A stretch of DNA of 64,000 bases from Plasmodium malariae (taxonomy: Eukaryota > Apicomplexa > Aconoidasida > Haemosporida > Plasmodiidae). The position numbers were made by a program, and so were the translations under genes. Position 1 is the first letter of the stretch, and each line of letters begins with the position of its first letter. Positions 13,028 through 24,062 of this stretch are shown piece after piece. The stretch lies in contig NC_041781.1 of the NCBI RefSeq assembly GCF_900090045.1, positions 1,150,001 through 1,214,000 on the forward strand, in the 5' to 3' direction. The notes beneath the pieces were generated by a model, which worked only from the letters and a program-made list of their open reading frames with translations, was not told where the DNA came from and made no database searches.

Positions 13028-13740
13028 ACATGCACGTATATACGTGGGCGTGTGCCCATGCTGCAGTACTAACGCTTTCAAAAAGCGACACTTAAGGAGG
13101 TAATACTATTTTTCCCTTGTTGCCCCTCCAGCAACTTTGACTTAGGCAGTTAAGTATGAATGTAATGATTGTTTAATTTAACTACGAACTTACTTAGAAA
13201 ATCAAAATATGGCTTTAGATCATTTAAACAATTCTGCACATTTTCCTTATTTATTTCATCAAAATTGGTTATTAATACATTTGGCTCTTCATTTTTTTCA
13301 TTCCGGATATACATTTTTAACGTTTTTTTAATAACCTGAGAAACAGTAACACTATTTGAGCTACAAGTAACACAATTCCCCAGCAGCCTGATATACAGAT
13401 CATTATTTTTTATGTCTACTAATTCAACATCACCATTATCTATTTGTAATTTTGGTCTTATTAAATTTAATACCTTTTCAACATTTTCTGGGGTTAACTG
13501 GTAATGCAACCCTTCATCATTTTCCTTTCCCGATGACAATATTTTGAATTTGGAAAATTTTTTTTTATTTTGTATATTTGTTTTATTCCGCAATATATTT
13601 AATGTGTCGTTGTTAAGGAGATCTTGATTTGTGTGTACAAAAAGAAGACTCGTTTTCGTGTGTTTCAAGCTGCTTATGCTTTTTGCACTGAGGCTGTACA
13701 TAAAAAAAAGTACCTTTACGAGGAAAAAAAGCTGGTTCAT
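12617..13740 (-). CDS. NFU: NifU-like (NFU) Fe-S cluster scaffold, apicoplast type, 243 aa
   Basis: Two minus-strand exons, 13740-13194 and 12801-12617, join as A+AA (Lys) across a GT..AG intron; total is 732 nt with the stop. Residues 1-20 form a hydrophobic signal-like segment, followed by a basic Asn/Lys-rich stretch, the bipartite leader expected for the apicoplast. Residues 81-145 are the NFU domain, with [19 protein letters not shown] and the cluster-binding CxxC at Cys123 and Cys126 ([11 protein letters not shown]). A second, less conserved C-terminal region follows. NFU proteins assemble and hand over [4Fe-4S] clusters in the plastid SUF pathway. P. falciparum has an apicoplast NFU in this part of chromosome 9, from memory. 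The upstream Met choices before 13740 are repeat-derived, so 13740 is preferred. The domain call is strong; targeting is inferred. Confidence 0.92.
12960..13025. repeat. (TA)n microsatellite in the NFU intron
   Basis: About 30 TA units lie inside the single NFU intron (13193-12802), flanked by TATG/TACA variants. Length polymorphism is likely. Confidence 0.95.
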
Positions 13741-14400
13741 TTTTACGACACTAATGCACTTATATGAATATAAGCAGATGTTTATGTGTGTGTGGGCAAA
13801 TATATATGTGCTTATAGGATAATATGTACATACATACAACCCAATACGTATGCGTATGTATATACATTTACATATACATGTACTTGTAGGTACGTATGTA
13901 TGTGTGTATATGTACTTATATCTCCTCAAATAAATACAACTGAAAATATCAATTCTAGCAATGAAATGGAAATACAATAAATTTTCCCCAATTTGTACAT
14001 ATAAAATATGCGCATCAAAATAAGTCAAAATTTCTTAGAAATTAAAAGATTAACTGTTCAGAATTTTTTTTTTTTTTTTTTTTTTTTTTTTGTTTCCCTT
14101 GTACAGGTAATAAATAGCGCACCTTATTTTTTTTGCATGATTATTACCAATCTTCTAAATAGCACGAGTGCGTGGAAAAAAGAGGACGCGTTTTTAAAAA
14201 AATAGAACTCACTTAAAAGGGAATGATAGAGAAGGAGAATCAGAAAACGAACAGCCTTTTCTGAAAACTGATTAATATGTATGTATATATTTACATATGT
14301 ATGTATATACCTATTATATACGTTTGAATATATGTATAGGTACATGTATTACGGGCAGGATTTGCGCTCAGGTGAAGAAATTATGTGAAGTGCTTCCAGC
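13741..14400. promoter_or_regulatory. Bidirectional 5' region, NFU and unknown plus-strand gene
   Basis: This 660-bp spacer between two divergent ATGs contains TATG/TACA-type simple sequence near 13795-13920, a poly-T run at 14066-14090, and no coding exon I can support. It must carry at least part of both promoters. Confidence 0.45.
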
Positions 14401-15660
14401 ATGATAAGGATATATAAAGACCATTTGAAGGGAAGTCATCACTTCAGCAGAGTATTTTTGTACATCATTTTACACCTTTGTAATAAAGCAAATTTTTTTA
14501 AGAAGAGATCCGAAAAGAACAACTTATTTAATAATTGTGAAAAAGCGTTTTGTTTACAAAAAAGAATTATAAATGAGAAGAAGAACAGATCCAAGAAGCT
14601 GAAGAAAAGTGTAGTAGTACACTTTGCGACGAGCGAAATTAGCTATTTTTATTTTCACTACTTTTTATATATAGTATTACCCAAACTGCATTTTTTGGCT
14701 GATTATGAAAAAAAAAAAATTATTGACAACTTGTATTTAATTAATACTAATATTACTGATGAAGATATACAAGGACACTTATATAATAAAATAAATGAAG
14801 AAGGGAAATGTTGTAGCATTATCTTCTGTAATGATATATTACCAAAAGAAAAATATAATTATAACAATTCGTTAACTATATTTTTAGAGAATGCGAGTTT
14901 TTTAAATATATTCGTAAACTTATATCAAAGAAAACGGATGAAAAAAGCTCCCCAGTTATTAATAAGGAAAGACCAAAAGCGGCATATCAGTTGTGCAAAA
15001 AGTCAATATTACAACTTCAACAGAGGTAAACATTTGATGGTGTGTAATAATTGTTTATATATGTTTTATTTTACAAGAAATCATTTTAATAAATGTAATA
15101 TTATAATACACAAGAGAAATAAAAACTTACGTTCCTTTACAATATATGATGAAATAATCAAAAATATAAATACAAGTGTACAATGGGCAAGACATTATTC
15201 ATTTTATAAATTTTACTACACTGCGTATGTCAGTTTTTTAAATCATCGAATAAATACTTTTCACAATATTATGAACATGGTCATAAATAATAAAAGACAA
15301 AAAAAAAAAAAAAATATATTATATCTTTTTTTTAAATATAAAAAGATACTATTTAATTCTAGCATATTTTACGACTTCATTAATAAGAAATTTATATGTA
15401 TCGATTTTTGTCATGCGGCTAATTTGTACATAGAATTTTTAAAAGTACAAGATAGAGTTAATGCAGCAGCTGGCCCAAATAATTGTAAAACTTCCTTTCA
15501 TTACAGGATTAATGGACGTGATGAAAAAAGAAATTTTAATAAAAAAGACCTAGTTAAAGAAATGAAAAATAATTTGAACATTTATGTATGGAGTAGCCAC
15601 CAAAAGGAAAACTTTTATTCGTCTCTCGTAAAAATGAAATTTCGCAAATTTTACAATTGA
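14401..15660 (+). CDS. Unknown protein, 419 aa
   Basis: A single uninterrupted reading frame from ATG 14401 to TGA 15658-15660, not made of repeats. I do not recognise it. The first 30 residues have a short hydrophobic stretch (VFLYIILHLC) followed by many Lys, Arg and Asn, compatible with a signal anchor or a plastid leader. A second hydrophobic, Tyr/Phe-rich segment (FYFHYFLYIVLPKLHFL) lies near residues 82-98. The C-terminal half is basic (KRQKKKKN, LFFKYKKIL). It shares a short divergent promoter region with NFU. A possible GT donor near the 3' end (CTC|GTAAAA at about 15627) could instead splice in phase to the exon-like sequence at 16219, so the C-terminus is less certain than the body. 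Confidence 0.65.
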   Translation: MIRIYKDHLKGSHHFSRVFLYIILHLCNKANFFKKRSEKNNLFNNCEKAFCLQKRIINEKKNRSKKLKKSVVVHFATSEISYFYFHYFLYIVLPKLHFLADYEKKKIIDNLYLINTNITDEDIQGHLYNKINEEGKCCSIIFCNDILPKEKYNYNNSLTIFLENASFLNIFVNLYQRKRMKKAPQLLIRKDQKRHISCAKSQYYNFNRGKHLMVCNNCLYMFYFTRNHFNKCNIIIHKRNKNLRSFTIYDEIIKNINTSVQWARHYSFYKFYYTAYVSFLNHRINTFHNIMNMVINNKRQKKKKNILYLFFKYKKILFNSSIFYDFINKKFICIDFCHAANLYIEFLKVQDRVNAAAGPNNCKTSFHYRINGRDEKRNFNKKDLVKEMKNNLNIYVWSSHQKENFYSSLVKMKFRKFYN

Positions 15661-15698
15661 AGCTGTTTCACTTGAGCTTCATCACGTGTGCAGCTTGA

Positions 15699-15699
15699 C

Positions 15700-15750
<51 letters not shown>
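15699..15750. repeat. (TA)n microsatellite
   Basis: About 24 TA units lie just downstream of the stop at 15660, probably in the 3' UTR or an intron. Confidence 0.95.
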
Positions 15751-15751
<1 letters not shown>

Positions 15752-16210
15752 GTGAGTGCGTTTGGGCCCATGGATCTATGTGCTTATCGGCACACGTACA
15801 TATTGACAAATTCACAAACCGACATATGTACATGCAAGTGTATGTGTGTATTTATGAGCATATTATTCGTGGCCATATATACCTGCCTGTTCATAATATT
15901 TCACCTGAACGTGTTCATTTATTGCCATTTTATGTGCTTTCGTTAGAACGAGAATAAGCATCTTCCTTAAATTTTATGTCTCCTCTTTTTTTCTGTAATT
16001 TTTTAATTTTGTCAACTCATATTTTATATGTTATATTTTATTTTTCATTTAACATTTTACATTTTCCATATTACATTCTACATTTTTCATATTACATTCT
16101 ACATTTTTCAATATTTTTTTTTTTTTTGGGGGTGGATGTTGTATTTATACAATATGAAAAAAAATTTTCTTTCAATTTTCTTTAAAAATTAGGTCTTTTT
16201 TTTTTAATAT

Positions 16211-16699
16211 ATGCAGATTACCTATTGCAATTTTGGTCTGCGCGTAATTAATGCAAAGAATATGATGATACACAAATTGTTAATATATATGAATAAACAG
16301 TTCAAAACAAAAGGTGAACACTCAGCTTTTAAAATGCTTTTACAAAAGGGTATGTTTCTTTTTTATATTAATATAGCAAAAATTTCGAAAGTCTCTCAAT
16401 TGTATTTTATTAATTGAAATGACAAGCATAATAGAGTGAGCAGCCCGAACAAAATAAAAATATATGAACAACGCGGATAATATAAAAGCATTTAAGCAAT
16501 GCGAATGATATTAAGCTAAACAAATTTTACTAATAATATAATTTCCTTTTTTTGGTATATTCGTACCTGGCAACCATATTATATAAATATATATATATAT
16601 GAACTACGCTAAGTTACAACTTATTGTTGGCTTCTTTTTCTTTATTCGCGTTTTTATGTTTCATCTTTTTTCGTTTTTACAGGAATTCACATCCCATAA
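16211..16699 (+). CDS. Doubtful small two-exon gene (51 aa) or 3' exons of the upstream gene
   Basis: ATG 16211 opens 46 codons of non-repetitive sequence, ending at a good donor (AAGG|GTATGT, exon end 16349). A T-rich acceptor at 16683 (TTTTTACAG) joins in phase and reads five more residues (GIHIP) to TAA 16697-16699. The peptide contains KLLIYMNKQFKTKGEHSAF and looks protein-like rather than AT noise. It matches no family I know. An AG sits at 16217-16218 (TATGCAG), so this could be an internal exon of the 14401 gene rather than a separate start. Transcript evidence is the only way to decide. Confidence 0.35.
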
Positions 16700-17671
16700 G
16701 CATCAAGCAGGAGTAAATAATGTTTTTAAGTAACGAAGGAAAAAAAAAAAACATAAACGGCTTTTTTAAGATATTTTTAATTAGAAAAAAAAAAAAAAAA
16801 AATTAAAATGAAATAAAATGAAATAAAATAAAACAGAACTCCTTTGTATCAACGATGTATTTATTTTGTGACCTTTTTACGAAAAAAGATGACTGATTTG
16901 TATGAAAAATGATTCCTTTTTGTTATATTCAGAGTTCCGCTGTGAACTTTTAAAAAAGCTAGTAAAAAACGGTTAAGCCGAAGTGCAATCCAAATACAAA
17001 CGAAAGATTAGCAAAATATTAGCGAAATATTAGCGAAATATTAGCGAAATATTAATGAAACATTGACGAAATATTAGCGAAATATTAGCGAAATATTAAT
17101 GAAACATTGACGAAATATTAGCGAAATATAAGTAAAAAACGAAGAATGAACGAAAAGCATTTGAGTTCATGTTGCTCTATTGTTTCAGTAGCGACTTGAG
17201 ATACAACAAATGAACAATTAAAAAGTTGCAGCGAACGTTTTGTTTTTTTGTCGAACTGGTTATATACCAACGTTTGTACGCATTTGTTTATACAAACATA
17301 TATGTACATAAACATACGTACATATGCATATATACATATATACATATATACATACTTAAACGTGTGTACCATACATTTACTTCTACATATTCGTACGTGT
17401 GCCCCCGTAGAACATTGCTTATTTCACCCCTTGTCACATGAAATTAAACATTAACACGTTAAGAATTTTTTTTTTTTTAGAAAAGAATGTCATTGAGCTT
17501 GTAATAATGAATTATGCATGAACTCACAAGGTATATATGATTTGTTCTATCAGATTTGTGCGTTAAATGTTCATATATACATACATATATACGTAAGCAC
17601 GTGAATGTACTTATGTTCTTGTGCATATACTTATTTTTGCTATGTGAGGGAAGCCATTCGTTCGTGCCAAC
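16700..17671. promoter_or_regulatory. 5' region of CTR9
   Basis: This gap holds poly-A tracts (16740-16800), the 11-bp repeat array, simple TACA/TATG sequence (17280-17360) and a T tract near 17467. I see no exon in it. It probably carries the promoter and 5' UTR of the next gene. Confidence 0.4.
16990..17130. repeat. 11-bp tandem repeat with higher-order pattern
   Basis: Eleven-bp units GAAATATTAGC are interrupted at regular intervals by the pair GAAATATTAAT-GAAACATTGAC. This gives larger blocks of four or five units, so whole multi-unit blocks have been duplicated. The array lies about 550 bp upstream of the CTR9 start. Confidence 0.9.
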
Positions 17672-20600
17672 ATGATATACATAAAAGGGAAGAAGCGACT
17701 GCTGTGCATAAGTGAAGAGGACATAAATGACGAAAACTATTTGTTAATAAAAAATATTTTAAAAGATGATGATGTAAGTATGAGTAGCTGGATTGAGGTT
17801 AGTCTGCTGTATTATAAGAAAAATTATTTTAAATTATTTTTAGATTTAATTAAAGAGGGAGATAAATATTTTAATACCCCATATGATGATAACACACATT
17901 TTAATATGTTGTTATTGATATATAATTTAGAAAAAATTGTATTAGTTAAAAATATCAATAAAGAAGATGAACTTAAAATAAAAGTAGAAAATCTAATGAA
18001 TCAAATTGATAAGAAAAAGACGGATACAAATAGCAATAAGATGAATAATGGTCAAGGAGAAGATTATGATTACTTGTCTCATTTTTTAATTAAAGGAATT
18101 TACAATGTTCATATATATTTGCACTTACTAAATAAGTATGATAATAGAGGTGTAAATAATAAGTACACTGCAACATCGTGCTTACTACCATCCGTATCTT
18201 CATCACTAGCATTCGATGCTGCCAACACGTCAAATACGTACACTACTAATATCATAAAAGGAAAAGCAAGTAACGAATATATGAATCCTCTTAATTATTT
18301 AATTGATAGTATTAATATATTTGTTTATTTAATTAAAATAAATAACTATGATTTTGTTTCTTCGATATATTTAGCGTACGCTTTATGTCTAATATATAAA
18401 TTTGATATATGCATCGAATTTTCTTCATATGTGCTGTTAAGGATTATACACTTTCAAAATTTTGTAAAATCTCTAGCTGGGATATATAGAAGTGCTTATT
18501 TGAGTGCTCAGGGTAAAGATAGCGTAAATGAGAATGCGGAAAGAGGAGTAGAAGATGCAGCAGCAACCGGAGTAGTAGTAACAGAAGCATCGTTTCTATC
18601 ACCATCCGTGGGAACGGTCATTCATTGTACGAGTGATGAAAAGAATCAAAGCGAAAGCAGGATGGACAATGACAACAGTGGTAAAGATAACGAAAGGAAT
18701 AACAGGAAGGAAAAAATGAATGAATACATGTATAAATTAGTGAAACTGAGAAATATACTAAACTTGATAAAGAATTTTAAGGCTATAATAAAATACTTGA
18801 TTGGTATATGTTATATGAAAAAAAAATATTTTAGCATGGCCTCATACTGTTTTACATCTTCTTTAAAAATAGACAAATATTACTCATCTGCGTACTTAAC
18901 AAATACATTATTGTTGTTAATGAATTATTTAAATAAAATTACACAGTATAATGATTTTATTAAAACAGAGGGGAAGTATGATTTTATAAAATATGCTAAT
19001 GATGATATATTAAAATATGGCTATATTGATAAATCTGAGAATTCAAAGCAATTTGGTTCTAACAAAAGTAGTAGCTGTTTTGAAAGGAAGGAAGCAGAAA
19101 AATGTGAAAAGCATGCAAAGGATATGAAGAAGAGTGAAAGGGAAGATGCGATACTTAGCGGGGGGGGTAAATGTATGGTAGACTTTTTAAGAGGTTCAGA
19201 TCATATTAGCAGTAATAGCAATTGTAGTAGTTATAACAATAAGTACAGTGCAAATAGTGTTAGTGGTACCTATTTTTCCGTACGAGGGAATAAAAACGAA
19301 AAAGCGGACATTCCGCTGAAGCACATTCTGAAGAAAAATGCATCAAGTAGTGTTAAAAATAATAGTTTAAAAAAGATTCCTATAAAAGAGATAATAAATT
19401 TAACCTTGCTTTATTATTATAATTATCTGAAGAAGGTTATTACAATATATTCTAAGAATATAGATAGAGTACTAAACAGATATAATAATAAAATACTCAC
19501 GATTAACAAGAATGACATATATGAATACGACGAATCAATAGAGATAGGTAATGATGAAAATACATTTGTAAAAAATGAATATTATAATGTTTTTTTAAAT
19601 AATAAGTTAATATGTATGTATTTAGACCTATGTGAAATATGGTTGATGCATGGAAATAGCAATTCTATAATTCTGTTAAAAATTATAAAAGAAAAAATAA
19701 ATTTTAATTATGTAAGTAAAAAATTTTTAAGTAAATATTATTTCTTAATTGGTATGTATTATCATATAATAAAAAATATGAAAAGATCATTGAAATATTA
19801 TTATAAAAGTTGTATTATATATAAAAATAATGCTAGTAGATATTATTACATCATTTCTTGTATATATGTTAAGAAATATAATAAGGCCAAAAAAAACTTG
19901 ATATATTTTTATTTAAAATGCAAAAATGCTTATGTCCTTAAACTGTATATCTTTTTCTTCACACATATAGCTAATTTGTATTTAAACTATAATGTGTTAA
20001 ACAAAGAGGAAATGATTTTATCCTTAAACACTGCTAATGTGGATGCACATAGGAGAGCGCCAGGTACTGATACAAGAGAGATCGTTCAACCATCTCTAAC
20101 AGTTAGCAGCAAATTTGTAAAAAGTAACTCGGATGGTAATGTAAAAATAGTCTTTAAGATGCTACAGAATGTGTTAGATATTATAACAAATCATACGCAA
20201 ATATTTCTAAACGATTTGGACATAAAATTCATGAAATGTAAAATTTATGAACTGTTGATAACAAAATATAATGAGGAAAATATATATCCCTATTTTAACT
20301 TATTAGACCAAATTTATCAAGTGAAAAATTTTTTCAACAAGAAAAATAAATTACCAAAAGTATCATACGAGCTAATTAATAATTATATCGTTACTTTGTT
20401 TTATTTCAATTTTAAAGAAAAGAGTTTGGAGCTAATGAAGCGTTTGAAAGAGGAAATATTCTATAAAGCCAAAAGCTTTTACAACTACTACACATGTGTG
20501 TTGTGTAGCGAGGGAAGAAAAATATTCCATCCGAGGTTGGCGCATGAGGGAGGTGAGGTGAATGCAGAATCTGCCGTAAGGGAAGGAGAAAGTGAAGGAG

Positions 20601-23105
20601 GTGAAGACAATAGGATTAAAGTAGACTGGGCTGAGGGAGATAGGGTTAAGGTCGACAAGACGTGTACAGAAAACCATTCCATGGAAAAGCAACAGGATGA
20701 TAGGGGTAGTAAACGAAAGCGCAATTATGATTGCATTAGTAATAAAAGAAGAAAAAATGAAATTTTAAATTTTCAAAAAATGAGGAGTAATAGTGAGGGT
20801 AGTGACAATATCAAAAGGAAAGACCAAATTGCTAGTGATGAAGGGAGTGTAAGAAGCGAATTGATACGTTTCAGTAAAAGTAAAAGAAGAAGGGATGAAA
20901 TATTAAGGCAGAGCAAGAAGAATCTAAAATATCTAAGAACAATATTAAGATTTCATCGTATTTATAAAATAAGAAATATACTGACAAAAAATGTTGCATC
21001 AGGGAGTGCAAGGAATGCAGGGAGTACAGGGAGTACAGGGAGTGAAATATATTTAAAAAAAACAAATAAGGAAAGATTTAAACAAATCATAAATTATTTA
21101 AAAAAGTTATATGTTACAATATTTTTTAATTATGCTGTTATGCTAGAAGTTGTTGGGTATAAGCACATATCCATGAATATATACAAACTATATACAGAAA
21201 TGTATGTAAATTATGATAGTGCATTTGTTAGGCTAGCAAATATATATATAAAAAATAAGAATTATTCAAAAGCTAAAAAGATAATAGACAATGGATTGAA
21301 ATATAATATACACTCAATGGATTTATTTTTATTAAAATTATATTTACATGTTAAGAGAAAACATTATGATTATAGCATTTATGCATTAGAAAAATTAAAA
21401 AAAAATCAATCTTATAAAGATAATGTATTAATTAATACCTACTTAGCTATAATCAAATTTTACAAATTAAAAGAATGCAAAAATAAAGAAGAAAGGAATT
21501 ATTTAATAAATGAAATTTATAATCAGTTAAATACTTTACTAGATAAGAAAAATAATTTTTTTGCTGCTAATTTAATTTCTATATTATTAAGTATAAACCA
21601 CAAATATGATTTAGCTCTTGAATCTTTTCAATTATTAATCGATGCAAATGAAAAATTTTCATTTTATTATTTTTCCAGTTTGAAAAATTTAGTTGTTCAC
21701 ATGTTCAATCATTTAATTAGACATAATGATATAATAAATAATAAATTATTTTTGAACAAGCTAAATTTATTTTTTAATATAAGTGTAAAAAATGGGATAA
21801 ATGATAAACATTTTTATCTCTGTTATGCTAACTTCTTGCATATATTGGATAAGTTCGATGATGCTATTAACTTACTCTATGCTTGTTACGTTAAATGGCC
21901 TTATGATCTGGTCATACTAAATACGCTAATTATTTGTATTGATTCATGTGTATCAAAATATTTAAGTTTTGATTATGTGGAGTTAAAAAATATTCTTATT
22001 ATGAGGAACTTAATTAACTTTTCATTCTTCGTTATACATACCTTGTTGCACTGGAAGCACTTTACCAATACGGCCGAGCTGCTTTCCTCAGGTACGTGTG
22101 CCCACAGGGAAAATAAAATAATATAGAGTAAAAAATTGAGTAAAAAATAGAGTTAGAAGTATTGTAAAAAATTGAGTAAAAAATTGAGTAAAAAATTGAG
22201 TAAAAAATAAAGTAGAATAAAAAATAAAACATAACAGATTAAAACCCATTTGGGTGGAAACACTATTCTGTCGGATGAACTGTTATGAAAAAGAAATTAC
22301 ATATATAAGAATTTTATGCCATAGTAATACTTTGACGTTTTTAATTTGAGATATATATTGTTCATTTGGGGATTGGGAAGGGTCTTTTCCCTTCCCTATT
22401 TTGTCTCTCAATGTTTTCGGCTTAATCTTGTTGCCCCGTCAACCATCATACTGGCTCTTTTATTTTTTTGTTCGCTTATTTTACATATTTAACCTATTTT
22501 AAACATCGTACATCTTTTTTTTTTTTTTTTTTTTGATTTTTTTTCGCCTTACCTTATGCCCTACAGATGAGCAGTATAACTATTACAAGGAAGATGACTA
22601 CACAGTTGAAATAAAAAAGAAGGATCTTGAAAATTTAGCAAGTAGGAAATATTTAATAAGCACATATAAAAAATTTGAGGAGAAAATAAAACCATATATT
22701 GATAGTAGTCTTCCAACAATGTTAAAACAGAAAAAAATGTATCATATGAAAAAAATAAATATACAAAAAAAAATATATGAAGAAAAAAAAAGGAAAAAAA
22801 TGATTATGGAAAGGAAAAAATTAAAAAACAAAGAAGATTTACATGAAAAATTGTTAAGAGATGTTTATGAATTAACCTATCACATATCAGAGCAAAGCAT
22901 GAACATAAAAGAACAGAAGGATATTAAAGAGAATGTAGACGAACTTAAATTAAGTGAAATAAATTTAGACATAAATAAAAGAATAACTAGTGAGAACGAA
23001 AACAATCCTTCCAATGATAGCGAAGAGTCCAGTTCCTTATCCAGTAGTAGTTCGGATTTATTTGAGGAGGAAAAACCAAAAAAGAGAAAAAAAATTGTAA
23101 ATTAG
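17672..23105 (+). CDS. CTR9: CTR9-type TPR subunit of the Paf1 complex, 1652 aa
   Basis: Two exons, 17672-22091 and 22567-23105, join as G+AT (Asp) across a GT..AG intron; total 4959 nt with the stop. The N-terminus matches the CTR9 opening in pattern: an acidic segment, then SWIEVSLLYYKKNYFKLFLDL, equivalent to the 'LWI.LALEYY' block of animal and fungal CTR9. TPR-like helix pairs recur through the protein, for example ISCIYVKKYNKAKKNLIYFY and AFVRLANIYIKNKNYSKAKK. They are separated by Ser/Asn/Lys/Glu inserts (residues about 290-350, 455-545, 960-1100). The last exon is a charged Lys/Glu coiled coil ending in a Ser-rich, acidic and basic tail, as in CTR9. The complex acts on elongating RNA polymerase II in the nucleus. 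The length exceeds most orthologues because of the inserts. Family call is by eye but consistent at both ends. Confidence 0.82.
22120..22215. repeat. 12-bp GAGTAAAAAATT repeats in the CTR9 intron
   Basis: Several imperfect copies of a 12-bp unit begin 30 bp after the donor of the CTR9 intron (22092-22566). A poly-T tract precedes the acceptor. Confidence 0.8.
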
Positions 23106-24062
23106 TATGTTCAGGCGGAAATAAAAAGAAAAAAAATAAAATAATAAATGAATGGTGAAGCAGCGAAGTAAATAATGAAATATACAATGAATTATACAGT
23201 GAAATATACAATGAAATAAACAATTATATAAACAATGAAATATATAATGAAATAAATAAAATCGAAACGAAAATAAATTAAACACTCGAAAAAAGGAATG
23301 TGCTTTATGCGGAGAGGAAATAGGAAATTATGCCATAAAACTTGTAGAGAGGGAAAAGACAATTATGTGATAATATGTTACTAAAACAGATAAAAGTGAA
23401 ATGTAAAAATAGAAAAATAGCAAAAAATAAAATATTAAAACGACAAAACGGCAGAACGACAAAACGGCAGAACAACAAAACGGCAAAACAACAAAACGGC
23501 AAAACAATAAATTAAAGCGAAATAATGAAGAACAAAAGGTTCTTTTTTAAAAAAAGAGACATGAACATAAATATATGAACAGTACAGGAAAAAAAAGAAA
23601 AAAAAAATTGCGAATGTAGATTAATTGTATTGTGATTTATAATTTTAAAAAGATTCGTTTAAAAAGAATTTTTGGAATTAGTATTATTCAAAAGTGCTGA
23701 GTCATTTTCGGTAAAATAGGAAAAAACATTTAGAATATTTTAAAAGAAAAAATGGGAAAAAAAAAAAAAAAAGCATATATGTATAAATGTGTATATACAA
23801 AAAGCATCTATATTACGTGCCCGTTTTACATGTGTACAAAAAAAAAAAAAAAAATATGACAGAATATTTTCTTAAAAGGTAGAAAATTTTAATAAAGGGA
23901 AATATAAGTGATAAATGAAATGAAAAATAGTAAGTAATCAACAAAAATACATTCACTGTTTTGAATTAAAAAATAAAGATTATGTGCATATAAATAGGAT
24001 GGCCAAATATATATAAGGATGGGTTCTTTAAGCATATGACAAATAGAAAAAATTGGGACAAG
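23106..24062. other. Convergent 3' region, no gene seen
   Basis: CTR9 (+) and the next gene (-) converge here. The stretch holds repeats of an AATGAAATATACA type (23150-23265), an (A)AACGGCAGAAC/GGCAAAAC repeat (23440-23510) and poly-A runs. I see no exon, RNA gene or other feature. Confidence 0.55.
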
